The notes beneath the pieces were generated by a model. That model was not told the origin of the DNA, made no database searches, and saw only the letters and a list, made by a program, of their open reading frames with translations. A program made the position numbers and the translations under genes. 64,000 nucleotides of DNA, taken from assembly GCA_963796125.1 (NCBI GenBank), contig CAWCKM010000047.1:1-64000 (forward strand). Reading direction: 5' to 3'. The stretch is from DASPRG01 sp963796125 (GTDB taxonomy: Bacteria; Nitrospirota; Thermodesulfovibrionia; Thermodesulfovibrionales; SM23-35). How positions within the stretch are numbered: position 1 is the first letter of the stretch; every line of letters starts with the position of its first letter. Of the stretch, positions 55,286 through 64,000 are shown one piece after another.

Positions 55286-55741
55286 GTGAAGTGTCCTTTC
55301 TGCGGAAGCGTAGAAGATAAAGTTATCGACTCGAGAACAAGCAAAGAGGGCGATGCGATACGCCGCAGGCGTGAGTGTCTGAAATGCGCGAAACGTTTCA
55401 CATCCTATGAACGTGTCGAAGATATCATTCCCCTGGTGGTTAAAAAAGATGGAAGGCGTGAGCCTTTCGACAGACAGAAGGTACTGACAGGATTAAAAAA
55501 GGCGTGTGAGAAAAGGCCAATAGGCACGATGACCCTCGATAGCATCACAGACTCCATTGAAAAGAAGCTCGTCGGGCTTGGGGTAAAAGAGATTAAAAGT
55601 ACCTGGATCGGAGAAGAGGTGATGTTATCACTGAGAGAGCTTGATAAAGTTGCATATGTCAGGTTTGCCTCTGTCTACAGGCAGTTTAAAGATATCAATG
55701 AGCTGATGAACGAAGTGAAGACTTTATTTAAGAATAAGTAA
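55286..55741 (+). CDS. nrdR: Transcriptional repressor NrdR
   Basis: 151 residues, GTG start. An N-terminal zinc ribbon (CPFCGSVEDKVIDSR, then RRRECLKCAKRFTSYERVED) and an ATP-cone domain (VVKKDGRREPFDRQKVLTGL). Represses ribonucleotide reductase genes according to ATP/dATP. Third gene of the rpiB-glyA-nrdR run. Confidence 0.96.
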   Translation: MKCPFCGSVEDKVIDSRTSKEGDAIRRRRECLKCAKRFTSYERVEDIIPLVVKKDGRREPFDRQKVLTGLKKACEKRPIGTMTLDSITDSIEKKLVGLGVKEIKSTWIGEEVMLSLRELDKVAYVRFASVYRQFKDINELMNEVKTLFKNK

Positions 55742-55823
55742 GGATAGTCATAGCGTGCTCTGTTTCAATGGTCGTCATTTTCCGGCTTGGAGGCTGTGTC
55801 GTAATTACCTTGAAATGTAAATT

Positions 55824-55905
55824 TGTCATTCTGAACGAAGTGAAGAATCTCATAAGATCAATGTGTTGTAAAACGAGATTCTTCGGCTTGGGCCTCAGAA
55901 TGACA
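55824..55905. repeat. Dispersed inverted repeat
   Basis: tgtcattctgaacgaagtga ... cagaatgaca with an inner pair gaatctc/gagattc. A longer-armed relative of the REP-like elements; a fragment of the shorter type (attccccgatcaagtcggggaat) follows at 55951-55974. Confidence 0.75.
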
Positions 55906-56006
55906 TTGTGACACAGTCTCTTGACCGGAAAATCCAGTTCCTTCCTCTGGATTCCCCGATCAAGTCGGGGAATGACAGACAATTTATAGGAAACCTCAGA
56001 AAAACC

Positions 56007-57401
56007 TTGGAAGAACTCTTTCAAAAGGCAAAAGAAACAATTAAGAAATACCGTATGCTTTCCGGCCAGGAGAGGGTTTTAGTTGCCCTCTCTGGCGGGC
56101 CTGATTCAGTGTGTCTTCTCCATGTATTAAAGTATCTAAAGGAAGAATTCAGACTTGATCTCTCAGTGTTATATGTTGACCACGGTCTCAGACCCGAAGA
56201 AGCTGTTGGGGAAAAGGAATTCTGTAAGAACCTGTGTGCGAAGCTCAAACTGCCGTTTCTTACAAAATCTATCGACGTAAAATCCTATGCAGAGGAAATG
56301 AAGCTCAACAAACAGGAAGCAGCAAGAGAACTCCGTTACAGAGTTTTCGATGCTACAGCCCATGAGATCAATGCAGATGAAGTTGCTTTGGGACATACAG
56401 CAGATGACCAGGCAGAGACACTCATCATGCGTCTCCTGAGAGGATCGGGTCCTGCCGGTCTGTCTGGAATACCACCGGTCAGAGGGAAGTTCATAAGGCC
56501 CCTTATCGCAATCCAGAGAAAAGAGATTAAACAATATCTCGAAGGGGAGAGGATAGATTTCATTGTTGATTCGTCAAACCTGAAAAAGGATTATCTCCGC
56601 AATAAAATAAGACTTTCTCTTATGCCGCTAATAGAAGAGATGAATCCAAACATCATAGATACTCTTTCGAGGACTGCAGCAATATTCAGAGAAGAGGAGA
56701 GATATTTCGAGATTCTTGTTGCAAAGACATTAATGAAACTCATAAGCAGAAAAACGGATTCTCACATCGAGCTTTTTCTTAGTCCTTTAGTTGCCATGGA
56801 AAAGATAATCCTGCGGAGGACGTTACGGCGGGCAATAGATGAGACAAAGGGCCTCCGCGGAATAAGCTTCGTTCATATAGAAGATATCATTGAACTTATC
56901 AAAATGGGAAGGGCAGGTGACAGGCTTTATCTGCCCCATGGAATGAGGGCTATAAAGGCTTATTCGACTTTCACCCTTACTTCAGAGCCTCCCGTAAGAC
57001 TAAGTACCTATTCCCTTGAAGTTCCCGGAGAAACAGTTCTTAAAGAAGCGCGAATTCTTATCCAAGCCTCTATACAGGAGAGTCAGGAGTCAGAAATAAA
57101 AGATCGAAAACCCTCGGATATCTTTGCTGCTTTTGATGCTGACAGATTGATTTTTCCTCTCATAATCAGATCAAGGAAAGAGGGCGACTTTTTTTATCCC
57201 CTCGGTTTTGGCAAGAAGAAAAAAATACAAGACTTTTTCGTTGATGAGAAAGTACCAAGGGATGAGCGTGACGCGATCCCTCTGATTGTATCTGGAGAGA
57301 ATATTATTTGGGTTGTGGGATATCGAGGGGATGAGAGGTTTAAAGTAACGGATGAGACGAGGAAGGTTCTTAAATTGGAAGTTAAAAAATTGAAGAGTTA
57401 G
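56007..57401 (+). CDS. tilS: tRNA(Ile)-lysidine synthase
   Basis: Adds lysine to C34 of the CAU-anticodon tRNA-Ile2. PP-loop LVALSGGPDSVCLLHVL, LSVLYVDHGLRPEEAVGEKE, and LGHTADDQAETLIMRLLRGS are typical; the C-terminal TilS domain ends with IPLIVSGENIIWVVGYRGDE. The open frame runs upstream through repeats to 55908, but family similarity begins near LEELFQKAKETIKKY, so I take TTG 56007; ATG 56055 is an alternative. About 464 residues. No good SD is seen for either. Confidence 0.92.
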   Translation: MEELFQKAKETIKKYRMLSGQERVLVALSGGPDSVCLLHVLKYLKEEFRLDLSVLYVDHGLRPEEAVGEKEFCKNLCAKLKLPFLTKSIDVKSYAEEMKLNKQEAARELRYRVFDATAHEINADEVALGHTADDQAETLIMRLLRGSGPAGLSGIPPVRGKFIRPLIAIQRKEIKQYLEGERIDFIVDSSNLKKDYLRNKIRLSLMPLIEEMNPNIIDTLSRTAAIFREEERYFEILVAKTLMKLISRKTDSHIELFLSPLVAMEKIILRRTLRRAIDETKGLRGISFVHIEDIIELIKMGRAGDRLYLPHGMRAIKAYSTFTLTSEPPVRLSTYSLEVPGETVLKEARILIQASIQESQESEIKDRKPSDIFAAFDADRLIFPLIIRSRKEGDFFYPLGFGKKKKIQDFFVDEKVPRDERDAIPLIVSGENIIWVVGYRGDERFKVTDETRKVLKLEVKKLKS

Positions 57402-57480
57402 TCTACCCTGTGAAATTGCACCTATATTCTGAATCTGTTATATTCTTAAGTCAGTCTCACTTTATTTACGGAGGTAATTA

Positions 57481-58912
57481 TTGTCAGATAAGGTTAGGGT
57501 AAGATTTGCGCCGAGCCCGACAGGGCATCTGCATTTAGGTGGCGCGCGAACAGCTCTGTTTAACTGGCTTTATGCACGACACTGCAAGGGGACCTTCATC
57601 CTCAGAATTGAGGACACAGACAGGACACGTTCCACAGAGGAATTCATAGAGGCCATCATTGAAGGCATGAAATGGCTCGGTCTTGACTGGGATGAAGGAC
57701 CATACAGGCAGGTGGATAGGTTTGATATCTACAGGAGTTATGCTCATAAGCTTTTACAGGAAGGCAAGGCGTATTATTGTTATTGTTCATCTGAAGAGCT
57801 TGAGAAGAGAAGGCAGGATGCACTGGCACAGGGAAAATCGCCGAAATACGATGGACGGTGCAGGAATATCAAAAGGGAAGGGGGCGAGGATTCAGGGGTT
57901 CAGGGAAAGAATGCTGCGATAAGGTTTATGATGCCGCAGGAAGGAGAGACGGTTGTCGATGACCTGATAAGAGGTAAGGTCGTCTTTGATAATGCCCAGC
58001 TTGATGACCTTATCATTGCTCGTTCTGACGGGACTCCGACATACAATTTCTGCGTTGTTGTCGATGATGTAGACATGAAAATTACCCATGTCATAAGGGG
58101 GGATGACCATTTGAACAACACACCAAAACAGATCCATATATACAGAGCCCTCGGTTATACGATCCCTGCCTTTGCGCATTTACCGATGATCCTGGGTTCT
58201 GATAAGACAAGACTGAGCAAGAGACATGGTGCAACCTCTGTGACAGCATACAAAGAAATGGGTTATCTCCCTGATGCCTTTATTAATTATCTTGCCCGGC
58301 TCGGATGGGCACATGGAGACCAGGAAGATTTTTACCAGCGATGAGTTGATAGAATATTTCTCCTTGGAAGATGTTGGAAAATCCGCAGCAGTATTTAATC
58401 CAGAAAAGCTCCTGTGGCTTAATAGCCAGTATATCAAGAACTCTCCATCTGAAAAGCTAATCGAGTTAGTTATACCGTTTCTCAAAAGAGAAAATATTAT
58501 CGGTGAAGACCAAACGTTAGATAAAGATTGGTTATCAAAGGCTATTGACACGTTAAAAGAGCGGTCAAAAACATTGCTTGAACTTGCACATTCCCTGAGG
58601 TTTTATATATCAGAGGATATCGAATATGATGAAAAGGCAAGGACAAAATTCCTGAATGAAAAGAGTCTTCCCTATTTGATCGATGTGAGAGAGGAATTTT
58701 CAAGACTCGATAACTTTATCGCACAAGAGATTGAAAAGGTCTTTCGGCTCTCTGTTGCGAAGCATAATATCAAGCTCGGCAACCTCGCTCAGCCTGTCCG
58801 TGTTGCTGTTACCGGCAAGGCCGAGAGTCCCGGCATATTCGAAGTCCTTGAGATACTCGGTAAGGAGAAGACTTTAAAAAGATTAGAGAAGGCAATTGAG
58901 ATAATCGGCTGA
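57481..58912 (+). CDS. gltX: Glutamyl-tRNA synthetase
   Basis: Class I synthetase. TTG start seven bases after ggagg. HIGH-type motif in RFAPSPTGHLHLGGARTALF, and KMSKS-type motif as DKTRLSKRHGATSV. An anticodon-binding C-terminal domain ends NLAQPVRVAVTGKAESPGIF ... AIEIIG. One extra T in the ttttt run near 58330 breaks the frame between GWAHGDQE and IFTSDELIEYF. About 477 residues corrected. Its last 204 bp are repeated, diverged, at 59575-59778 beyond a toxin-antitoxin pair. Confidence 0.95.
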
Positions 58913-58983
58913 GGGAGTCTTGAATTTAAGTCAACTGGAGGACTCTCCCGGCATATAGCAGCAAGCTTTACTGAAAAGATTCA

Positions 58984-59256
58984 TTAAGCGGCTTTTTCAA
59001 TCTCCTTAGCTTCATATTCAGGGAACATGATTATTGCAGGATGAACGTTGAAAGCTTTTGCAAGCTGCTCAGCCCGCTTTTTGCCAATATCAACTTTTTC
59101 ATTTTCCAAGAGACTAATATTTGTTACACTGATACCGGAGTGTCTTGCAAGTTCACCCTGAGTCCAGCCCTTCAATTCACGAAGCATGCGAATGACTTCA
59201 CCCGTTGAAAGTGAAGCATGAGATTTTGCTGTGACAAAATCGTTATAATTTTTCAT
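58984..59256 (-). CDS. XRE-family antitoxin (HigA-like)
   Basis: 90 residues with a central helix-turn-helix: MLRELKGWTQGELARHSGIS followed by VTNISLLENEKVDIGKKRAE. The C-terminal tail (HPAIIMFPEYEAKEIEKA) probably binds the toxin. It follows the toxin gene by 8 bp, the toxin-first order of higBA-type modules, and presumably represses the operon. Located between gltX and the displaced gltX 3' end. Confidence 0.9.
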   Translation of the reverse strand: MKNYNDFVTAKSHASLSTGEVIRMLRELKGWTQGELARHSGISVTNISLLENEKVDIGKKRAEQLAKAFNVHPAIIMFPEYEAKEIEKAA

Positions 59257-59264
59257 AAATCCTC

Positions 59265-59537
59265 CTAATATTTGTGCGGCGATATTTCCAAAACAAAAAC
59301 TGTAACAATTTGCCGTTTTACTGCGTATATGACCCTATATTGCAAGCTCAATCGGGATGCACGTTGTCCTTTTCGGTTCCCTTTTAGTTTTTCGTCATGG
59401 AAGCCCTTGAACTCTTTCAATTTTTCTGGGCCATGCCGAAATATGATATCTTTCCAAAGTTCATATTTCTTAACAACATCCACTGGAAGTTTACGAGAGA
59501 GTTTTGCTATTTCGCGACGCTCCTTTATATGCCACAT
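59265..59537 (-). CDS. RelE/HigB-superfamily toxin
   Basis: About 90 residues from the ATG at 59537 (the open frame extends to 59648 without family similarity and partly across the gltX fragment). MWHIKERREIAKLSRKLPVD, WKDIIFRHGPEKLKEFKGFH, and SLQYRVIYAVKRQIVTVFVL fit the ParE/RelE fold, with basic residues and 'YRVIY' in the C-terminal sheet. Likely a ribosome-dependent mRNA interferase. Paired with the XRE antitoxin downstream. Confidence 0.88.
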   Translation of the reverse strand: MWHIKERREIAKLSRKLPVDVVKKYELWKDIIFRHGPEKLKEFKGFHDEKLKGNRKGQRASRLSLQYRVIYAVKRQIVTVFVLEISPHKY

Positions 59538-59574
59538 TATTAAATATAATAACTTATCAAAATTAATAACACAA

Positions 59575-59778
59575 GATAATTTTAGCGCACCAGAGATTGA
59601 AAAAGTCTTCGGCTCTCTCGTTGCGAAGCATAATATCAAACTCGGCAACCTCGCTCAGCCTGTCCGTGTTGCCGTTACCGGCAAGGCAGAAAGTCCAGGG
59701 ATATTCGAGGTCCTTGAAATACTTGGCAAGGAGAAAGCCTTAAAGAGATTAGAGCGGGCGATAAAGGGAATCGGCTGA
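59575..59778 (+). pseudogene. Displaced second copy of the gltX 3' end
   Basis: 204 bp matching 58709-58912, about 87% identical by hand count. It reads EIEKVFGSLVAKHNIKLGNL ... GKEKALKRLERAIKGIG and a stop at the same point as gltX. Of about 21 changed codons some 14 are synonymous; two compensating indels change a run of four residues but keep the frame. No start codon of its own. Its preservation suggests descent from a functional gltX of another lineage. Confidence 0.92.
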
Positions 59779-59833
59779 GAGATCTTTGTTAGCTTCCTAT
59801 ACCAATCGTGCCTTTATTCTTATAAACGTTATA

Positions 59834-62518
59834 TTACTTTGCTATCCTCTTCAAAATCTGCTCGAGTTTCTTAATTTCTTCCCCGTAGCCTGCCCAGTTG
59901 CCCTGCCTTTGTAGTTCAATTGCCCTTTCAAATACCCTCATAGCCTCCTTTGCAAGTTCTGAGGTTGTTGCCTTTATATCTTCAGCAGCAGTCCTATCAG
60001 CTTTTCCGACAATTGCCTTTGCGCCGAACAGCCTCTGGAGTGCAAGTTCAAGGTTTTCCTCCATGACCACATCGTTTTCATATGCAACAATAACTCTCCT
60101 AAGCTCAGGCAGTCCCACCTTATCGGCTGCCGCCAGGTAAAGGGGCTGAACATATAAAAGAGACCGCTCTATAGGAATTACAAGGAGACTGCCCCTTATG
60201 ACCTCCGAGCCCCGTTGATCCCAGAGTGTAAGCTGCTGGGATATATAGGAATCCTGGTTTATCCTTGCATCCACCTGTTTTGGTCCGAAGATGAGCCTGT
60301 CCCTTGGAAAAGTATAGATAAGAAGTTTCCCGTAATTCGGCTCGTCACATCTTGCAGCAAGCCATGCAGCAAGGTTGTCTCTCTTCGCCGGGGTATAAGG
60401 CAAGAGCAGGATATATTCCTCTTTCTTTTCGCCGGGAAGCTTCATTATGGTGTTATACGGCTCCATGAGGACTTCCCCGAAGGCAGGCACCTCCCACAGG
60501 TTCTCCTTATTATAAAAAACCTTCGGATCCGTCATGTGATATGAAGCGAACATGGATGCCTGTATCTGAAGAAGCCTGTACGGATACCGCATATGCTGCC
60601 TCAATTCTTCAGGCATCTCTTTAAGAGACTTAAATATATCAGGGAATATCTTTGAATAAACCTTTATAAGAATATCAGAGGGGTCGCTCACATAAAAGCC
60701 CATCGAGCCGTTATAGGCGTCAATAACAACCTTTACAGAGTTCCTTATGTAATTTATACGCCTTTCTATGGGCTTAGAATAAGGCATCCTATTTGAGACA
60801 GTATAAGCATCTGCAATCCAGACAAGTCTCCCGTCCTTTGTCACAATAAGATAGGGGTCCTGGTCAAAAAGGAGAAAGGGCGCTACTGCCTTAACTCTAT
60901 CAAGTATATTTCTGTAATACAGGATTTTACTCTCTGCGGAAATATCAGAGGAAAGCAAAATCTTTTCTGTCTTAAACTTCACCGAAAATAAGGCCCTTTT
61001 AAACAGAGAGTCCAGCCTGACACCACCGCTGCCCTCATACGTTGTATACACATTGCCTTCAGATGTCGGATAACTGAATTCAGGAACCTTTGTTTTCACT
61101 ATGACATAATTGTTGGAAAGCTCACCATAGTAAATCTCCGGTCTTGTAACCTTAAGGTCAACCTGGCTTACAGGCGGAATGTCCTTTATCATGAACTCAG
61201 GAAGCCCTTCCTTGCTTATCCTGCTCACAGGGCCCAATGTTATACCGTTTCCATGGGTGAATATCAGCCTCTCATTTATCCAGTTCTTGCTCGGAAGGTC
61301 ATTATATGAAAGCTCGCGCGGAGCAAGCATCACCTGCATATATTCGCCGTTTATGGTATACCTGTCATTATCAACATCCGCAAATTTATAGTATGTCCTT
61401 ATCTGCTGGAGCTGGCTGTATGTTCTCAGAAGTGGGCTATGGTCCCATAATCTTATATTCTTAATGGTGGCATCATTTTTTTCTATGTCCTTGCCCGACA
61501 GATTATAGTCCACATCAAATGGCCTTACCTCTATTTTGTCAAGGTTATAGCCCAGTCTTGTAAATTTTATGTTTTGTTCTATAAATGGTGTCTCAAGGGC
61601 AAGCTCATTCGGAGCGACCTTAAATTTCTGAAGAGCATATGGATATGCCACAATCCCGATAATATATACTGCTAAAACCAGGACAGGAGGGAAAAATGTC
61701 AGTCTCCGTGAGCCTCTTAATATCCCCGCCATGAAGATAATACCTGCTAACGGCGTGATGAATATGAGTATCCTGTAAAAAAAGAGTTTTGCATTGATAT
61801 CCCTATACCCTGCTCCGAAGACAGCGCCGTGTTCTGAGAATAGAAGCCTGAAGGTGTCGAGGTAAAAGCCGAATCCGATATTAAGGATAACGAATCCTAT
61901 CAAGATACCGATATGTTTTTTTACTTTGCTGTCGACAGAAATTAGCTTGCCTACGACAAATATACCGCCTCTTAAAAAATAGTTTGCAGCGACTAATATT
62001 ATTGTTAATAGCAATGTGAACCCTGCAAAGCTGTTAAGCGTCTCTATAAAAGGAAGCCTGAACAGATAAAAACCGATGTCTTTGGACAATAAGGGGTCAT
62101 TGATCCCCATAGCGAGACTGTTTTTAAAGAGCAGGAAGTCTTGCCATCTCAATGCGCCCCACTGCGCGGCAAAGGATGCCATAACAACACCGGCAATTAT
62201 GGTCAGGGGCTTGATGATCTTTTCGATACCGCTTGCTTTAAATGGATTGATGACGCCTTCGATCACAGATATATCTGTCTGCGGGAAATTAGTCCTGTTT
62301 GCGATGATTATATTCACCAGAACAAAGAACAAAAAGGCTATGCCGAAAGATAGACCCGTGCCGATTTTAGTAGAGAGTGTCTTAATAAAAACAGAAGTGT
62401 ATCCTGTTTCTGTGAAAAAGAGCCAGTCGGAATATAAATTCAAAAGAGAAAATAAAAGTGGCAGTATTAAAAAAATAAACCCGAATAGGATTAAATTCCT
62501 TGCTTTGCCTTTAGTCAT
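59834..62518 (-). CDS. UPF0182 family membrane protein
   Basis: 894 residues, no frame errors. About seven membrane helices in the N-terminal 300 residues (for example LILFGFIFLILPLLFSLLNL and TGLSFGIAFLFFVLVNIIIA), then a large extracytoplasmic region (about 310-830) with LLPYTPAKRDNLAAWLAARC and SYISQQLTLWDQRGSEVIRG. A C-terminal helical tail ends the protein. COG1615/UPF0182, conserved in many phyla, function unknown. Stands alone, convergent with the gltX fragment. Confidence 0.93.
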   Translation of the reverse strand: MTKGKARNLILFGFIFLILPLLFSLLNLYSDWLFFTETGYTSVFIKTLSTKIGTGLSFGIAFLFFVLVNIIIANRTNFPQTDISVIEGVINPFKASGIEKIIKPLTIIAGVVMASFAAQWGALRWQDFLLFKNSLAMGINDPLLSKDIGFYLFRLPFIETLNSFAGFTLLLTIILVAANYFLRGGIFVVGKLISVDSKVKKHIGILIGFVILNIGFGFYLDTFRLLFSEHGAVFGAGYRDINAKLFFYRILIFITPLAGIIFMAGILRGSRRLTFFPPVLVLAVYIIGIVAYPYALQKFKVAPNELALETPFIEQNIKFTRLGYNLDKIEVRPFDVDYNLSGKDIEKNDATIKNIRLWDHSPLLRTYSQLQQIRTYYKFADVDNDRYTINGEYMQVMLAPRELSYNDLPSKNWINERLIFTHGNGITLGPVSRISKEGLPEFMIKDIPPVSQVDLKVTRPEIYYGELSNNYVIVKTKVPEFSYPTSEGNVYTTYEGSGGVRLDSLFKRALFSVKFKTEKILLSSDISAESKILYYRNILDRVKAVAPFLLFDQDPYLIVTKDGRLVWIADAYTVSNRMPYSKPIERRINYIRNSVKVVIDAYNGSMGFYVSDPSDILIKVYSKIFPDIFKSLKEMPEELRQHMRYPYRLLQIQASMFASYHMTDPKVFYNKENLWEVPAFGEVLMEPYNTIMKLPGEKKEEYILLLPYTPAKRDNLAAWLAARCDEPNYGKLLIYTFPRDRLIFGPKQVDARINQDSYISQQLTLWDQRGSEVIRGSLLVIPIERSLLYVQPLYLAAADKVGLPELRRVIVAYENDVVMEENLELALQRLFGAKAIVGKADRTAAEDIKATTSELAKEAMRVFERAIELQRQGNWAGYGEEIKKLEQILKRIAK

Positions 62519-62625
62519 TGCATCCTCCGTGTCCTTTATTTTATTACATCCTTATTCTATGATTCTCTCTTGAAATAGTCCAACCATTTACAAATATAGT
62601 CAACATTTTCAGCTCCAATGTTGTG

Positions 62626-63567
62626 TCAGGAGGGACGTTTCCAGCGAAAGTGCCTGTCCAATTCCGATGTATATCTTTCTCCCACGGTTTCTTTATTTAA
62701 TTTTATCCATTCTGTGAATTTTGTTTTACCATTCGGAGTTTGTCGGGATGTCAATTTGTTGAGCATAAGTCCTTTCAACTCATCTTTCGTTAAAAGAACA
62801 TCATGTAAAAAAAGCCCGATGATTTTACCCAGAAATATTCCAACGTTAGGCCAAACATGGATAAACTTCACATCAGGGTTTAATATGGAAGCCATGACTT
62901 GCAGCATCTCCTTGTAGGTAAAGGTCTCTGGGCCTATGGCGTCGAGTGTTTCCGATGTATTTTTCTTGGCACATTCGACCGCGAGCGAGGCTAAATCCTC
63001 CACAAAAACAGGCTGTACTTTATAATCTCCTGACCCAAAGATGGGAACAAATGGAAATTTACGAATAGTCCAGGCAATGTTGTTCACCAGGATATCTTCC
63101 TTTCCAAATACGAGGGTTGGCCTTATGATGCTATATGAAATACCCAATTCCTTTAACATTTTTTCTTGAAGGGCCTTTCCTCTGTAGTAGGGAAGTGCAT
63201 CCGATTCGGAGGGGTTCGTTACGCTGATATGTACAATCTTTCTAATTCCGGCCTTCCTGGCGCTTTCAAATAATATATTCGTGTTCCTCAAGGCTGTTTC
63301 AAACGACCATTTACCATAATTGAATCGAACCCAATAAGTATTAAATAAGGTATCACATCCTTTGAGTATGCTGATTAACAACTCAGGATTATCGAAGCTA
63401 TAAGGGTAAGCTTTTACATCGTTTCCAAACGGGTTTGGTTTGTCCGGGTGAGTTGTAATTGTTTTGACTCGCTTGCCTGAAGATATCAGTTTTCGTGTGA
63501 TATATTTCCCAATATAACCAAATGATCCTGTAACTACATCCATATGAATTTTATCATACGTCTCCAA
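62626..63567 (-). CDS. NAD(P)-dependent epimerase/dehydratase-like protein (atypical SDR)
   Basis: 313 residues. The N-terminal Rossmann motif is VVTGSFGYIGKYITRKLISS (TGxxGxxG). The equivalent of the active-site region is LPYYRGKALQEKMLKELGIS, where the usual YxxxK appears as YYRGKAL. VQPVFVEDLASLAVECAKKN is typical of NmrA/NDUFA9-like atypical SDRs. Substrate unknown. The ATG at 63567 or the later one at 63543 (MDVVTGSFG) could be the start; the second gives the more usual N-terminus. It is divergent from glnS. Confidence 0.88.
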   Translation of the reverse strand: METYDKIHMDVVTGSFGYIGKYITRKLISSGKRVKTITTHPDKPNPFGNDVKAYPYSFDNPELLISILKGCDTLFNTYWVRFNYGKWSFETALRNTNILFESARKAGIRKIVHISVTNPSESDALPYYRGKALQEKMLKELGISYSIIRPTLVFGKEDILVNNIAWTIRKFPFVPIFGSGDYKVQPVFVEDLASLAVECAKKNTSETLDAIGPETFTYKEMLQVMASILNPDVKFIHVWPNVGIFLGKIIGLFLHDVLLTKDELKGLMLNKLTSRQTPNGKTKFTEWIKLNKETVGERYTSELDRHFRWKRPS

Positions 63568-63621
63568 TGAAATATTAACAAACTTTCTGCCAAAATGCCG
63601 GGTTGTGCTAAACTATTTCTT

Positions 63622-64000
63622 ATGAATGAAACTGGGTCTAAACCCTCTGACTTTATCAGAGAAATCATTAAAGAAGACCTGAAGAATAATAAGTACGATA
63701 GTCGTGTACATACGCGTTTTCCACCTGAGCCGAATGGTTATCTCCATATCGGACATGCAAAATCGATCTGTCTTAATTTTGGACTGGCTGCCGAATTTGG
63801 AGGCCTTTGCAACCTGCGATTTGATGACACCAACCCAACGAAGGAAGAAGTTGAATATGTGGAATCGATTAAGGAGGATGTGCGGTGGCTTGGATTCGAC
63901 TGGGATGAAAGGTTGTACTATGCATCAGACTATTTTGAACAGTTCTATCAGTCTGCAGTCCAGTTAATTAAAGATGGTAAAGCCTATGTTTGCGATTTGA
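63622..64000 (+). CDS. glnS: Glutaminyl-tRNA synthetase (partial, N-terminus)
   Basis: Class I synthetase; the frame runs off the window end. MNETGSKPSDFIREIIKEDL then the HIGH motif in TRFPPEPNGYLHIGHAKSIC and LRFDDTNPTKEEVEYVESIK, which distinguish GlnRS from GluRS. 126 residues visible. A dedicated GlnRS beside a standard gltX implies direct tRNA-Gln charging. Its presence outside Gammaproteobacteria and some other groups usually reflects ancient transfer. Confidence 0.93.
   Translation, partial: MNETGSKPSDFIREIIKEDLKNNKYDSRVHTRFPPEPNGYLHIGHAKSICLNFGLAAEFGGLCNLRFDDTNPTKEEVEYVESIKEDVRWLGFDWDERLYYASDYFEQFYQSAVQLIKDGKAYVCDL

Noticed and set aside
55908..56006. An upstream start for tilS at GTG 55908
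   Set aside because: The extension runs through dispersed palindromic repeat sequence and matches nothing in TilS.
59538..59648. A longer N-terminus for the RelE-like toxin
   Set aside because: The extension overlaps the gltX fragment and has no family similarity; the toxin begins at MWHIKERREI.

Overview
The window is a stretch of a Gram-negative bacterial genome whose backbone carries a sulfite-reduction locus: dsrAB, dsrD, dsrN, dsrC and dsrMKJOP. DsrD is present, no oxidative dsrEFH or dsrL genes are seen, and lipid A, BamA and LptFG genes are present. With an HspR-type heat-shock repressor and menaquinone biosynthesis, this fits an uncultured sulfate or sulfite reducer. My best guess is Nitrospirota (Thermodesulfovibrionia-like), by inference only. 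Very many highly conserved genes carry one-base frameshifts, often at homopolymers. The sequence therefore looks like a lightly polished long-read or metagenomic contig, and most 'broken' genes here are probably intact in the cell.

Layout. 1-1680: queE (partial, minus) and a shattered xanthine dehydrogenase small subunit, in a more G/C-rich style. 1682-2050: two adjacent 9-bp tandem arrays. 2051-5273: a multidomain secreted PKD/BNR/Fn3-like gene. 5500-7450: a small metallopeptidase, IS200-like and RAYT remnants, and a HicAB toxin-antitoxin (TA) islet lying between the real mnmG 3' end and a second, diverged copy of that end. 7455-16721 (minus): mnmG, menG, lpxI, lpxA, fabZ, lpxD, skp and bamA. 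16900-32065: the dsr region, with an uncharacterised pair of genes (21544-23744) on the opposite strand. 32169-35498: tusA, then a sensor kinase and sigma-54 regulator. 36250-40566: dnaJ-hspR-clpB with a HAIR operator. 40685-45393: small and accessory genes and a glycosyltransferase. 45652-51356: lptF, lptG, a pit phosphate uptake pair and a GH57 branching enzyme. 51512-58912: a LysR regulator, a zinc-ribbon protein, tRNA(CAU), rpiB-glyA-nrdR, tilS and gltX. 58984-59778: a HigBA-like TA islet followed by a second, diverged gltX 3' end. 59834-64000: a UPF0182 membrane protein, an NAD-dependent epimerase-like protein and the start of glnS.

How it works together: DsrAB reduces sulfite on siroheme, which DsrN probably amidates. 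The product is loaded on DsrC as a trisulfide, and DsrMKJOP passes menaquinol-derived and periplasmic electrons to it. TusA is a nearby sulfur carrier. The lpx/fabZ/bamA/skp run and lptFG build and export the outer membrane.

The observation I rate highest is that two different TA modules each sit immediately downstream of a housekeeping gene (mnmG, gltX), and each is followed by a second copy of that gene's 3' end. In both cases the second copy differs mainly at synonymous or conservative positions, as if it came from another functional orthologue. This looks like 3'-end-replacing integration. A second theme is short palindromic elements: REP-like double hairpins with covarying stems between genes, and a palindrome inserted inside the reading frames of mnmG and dsrN.
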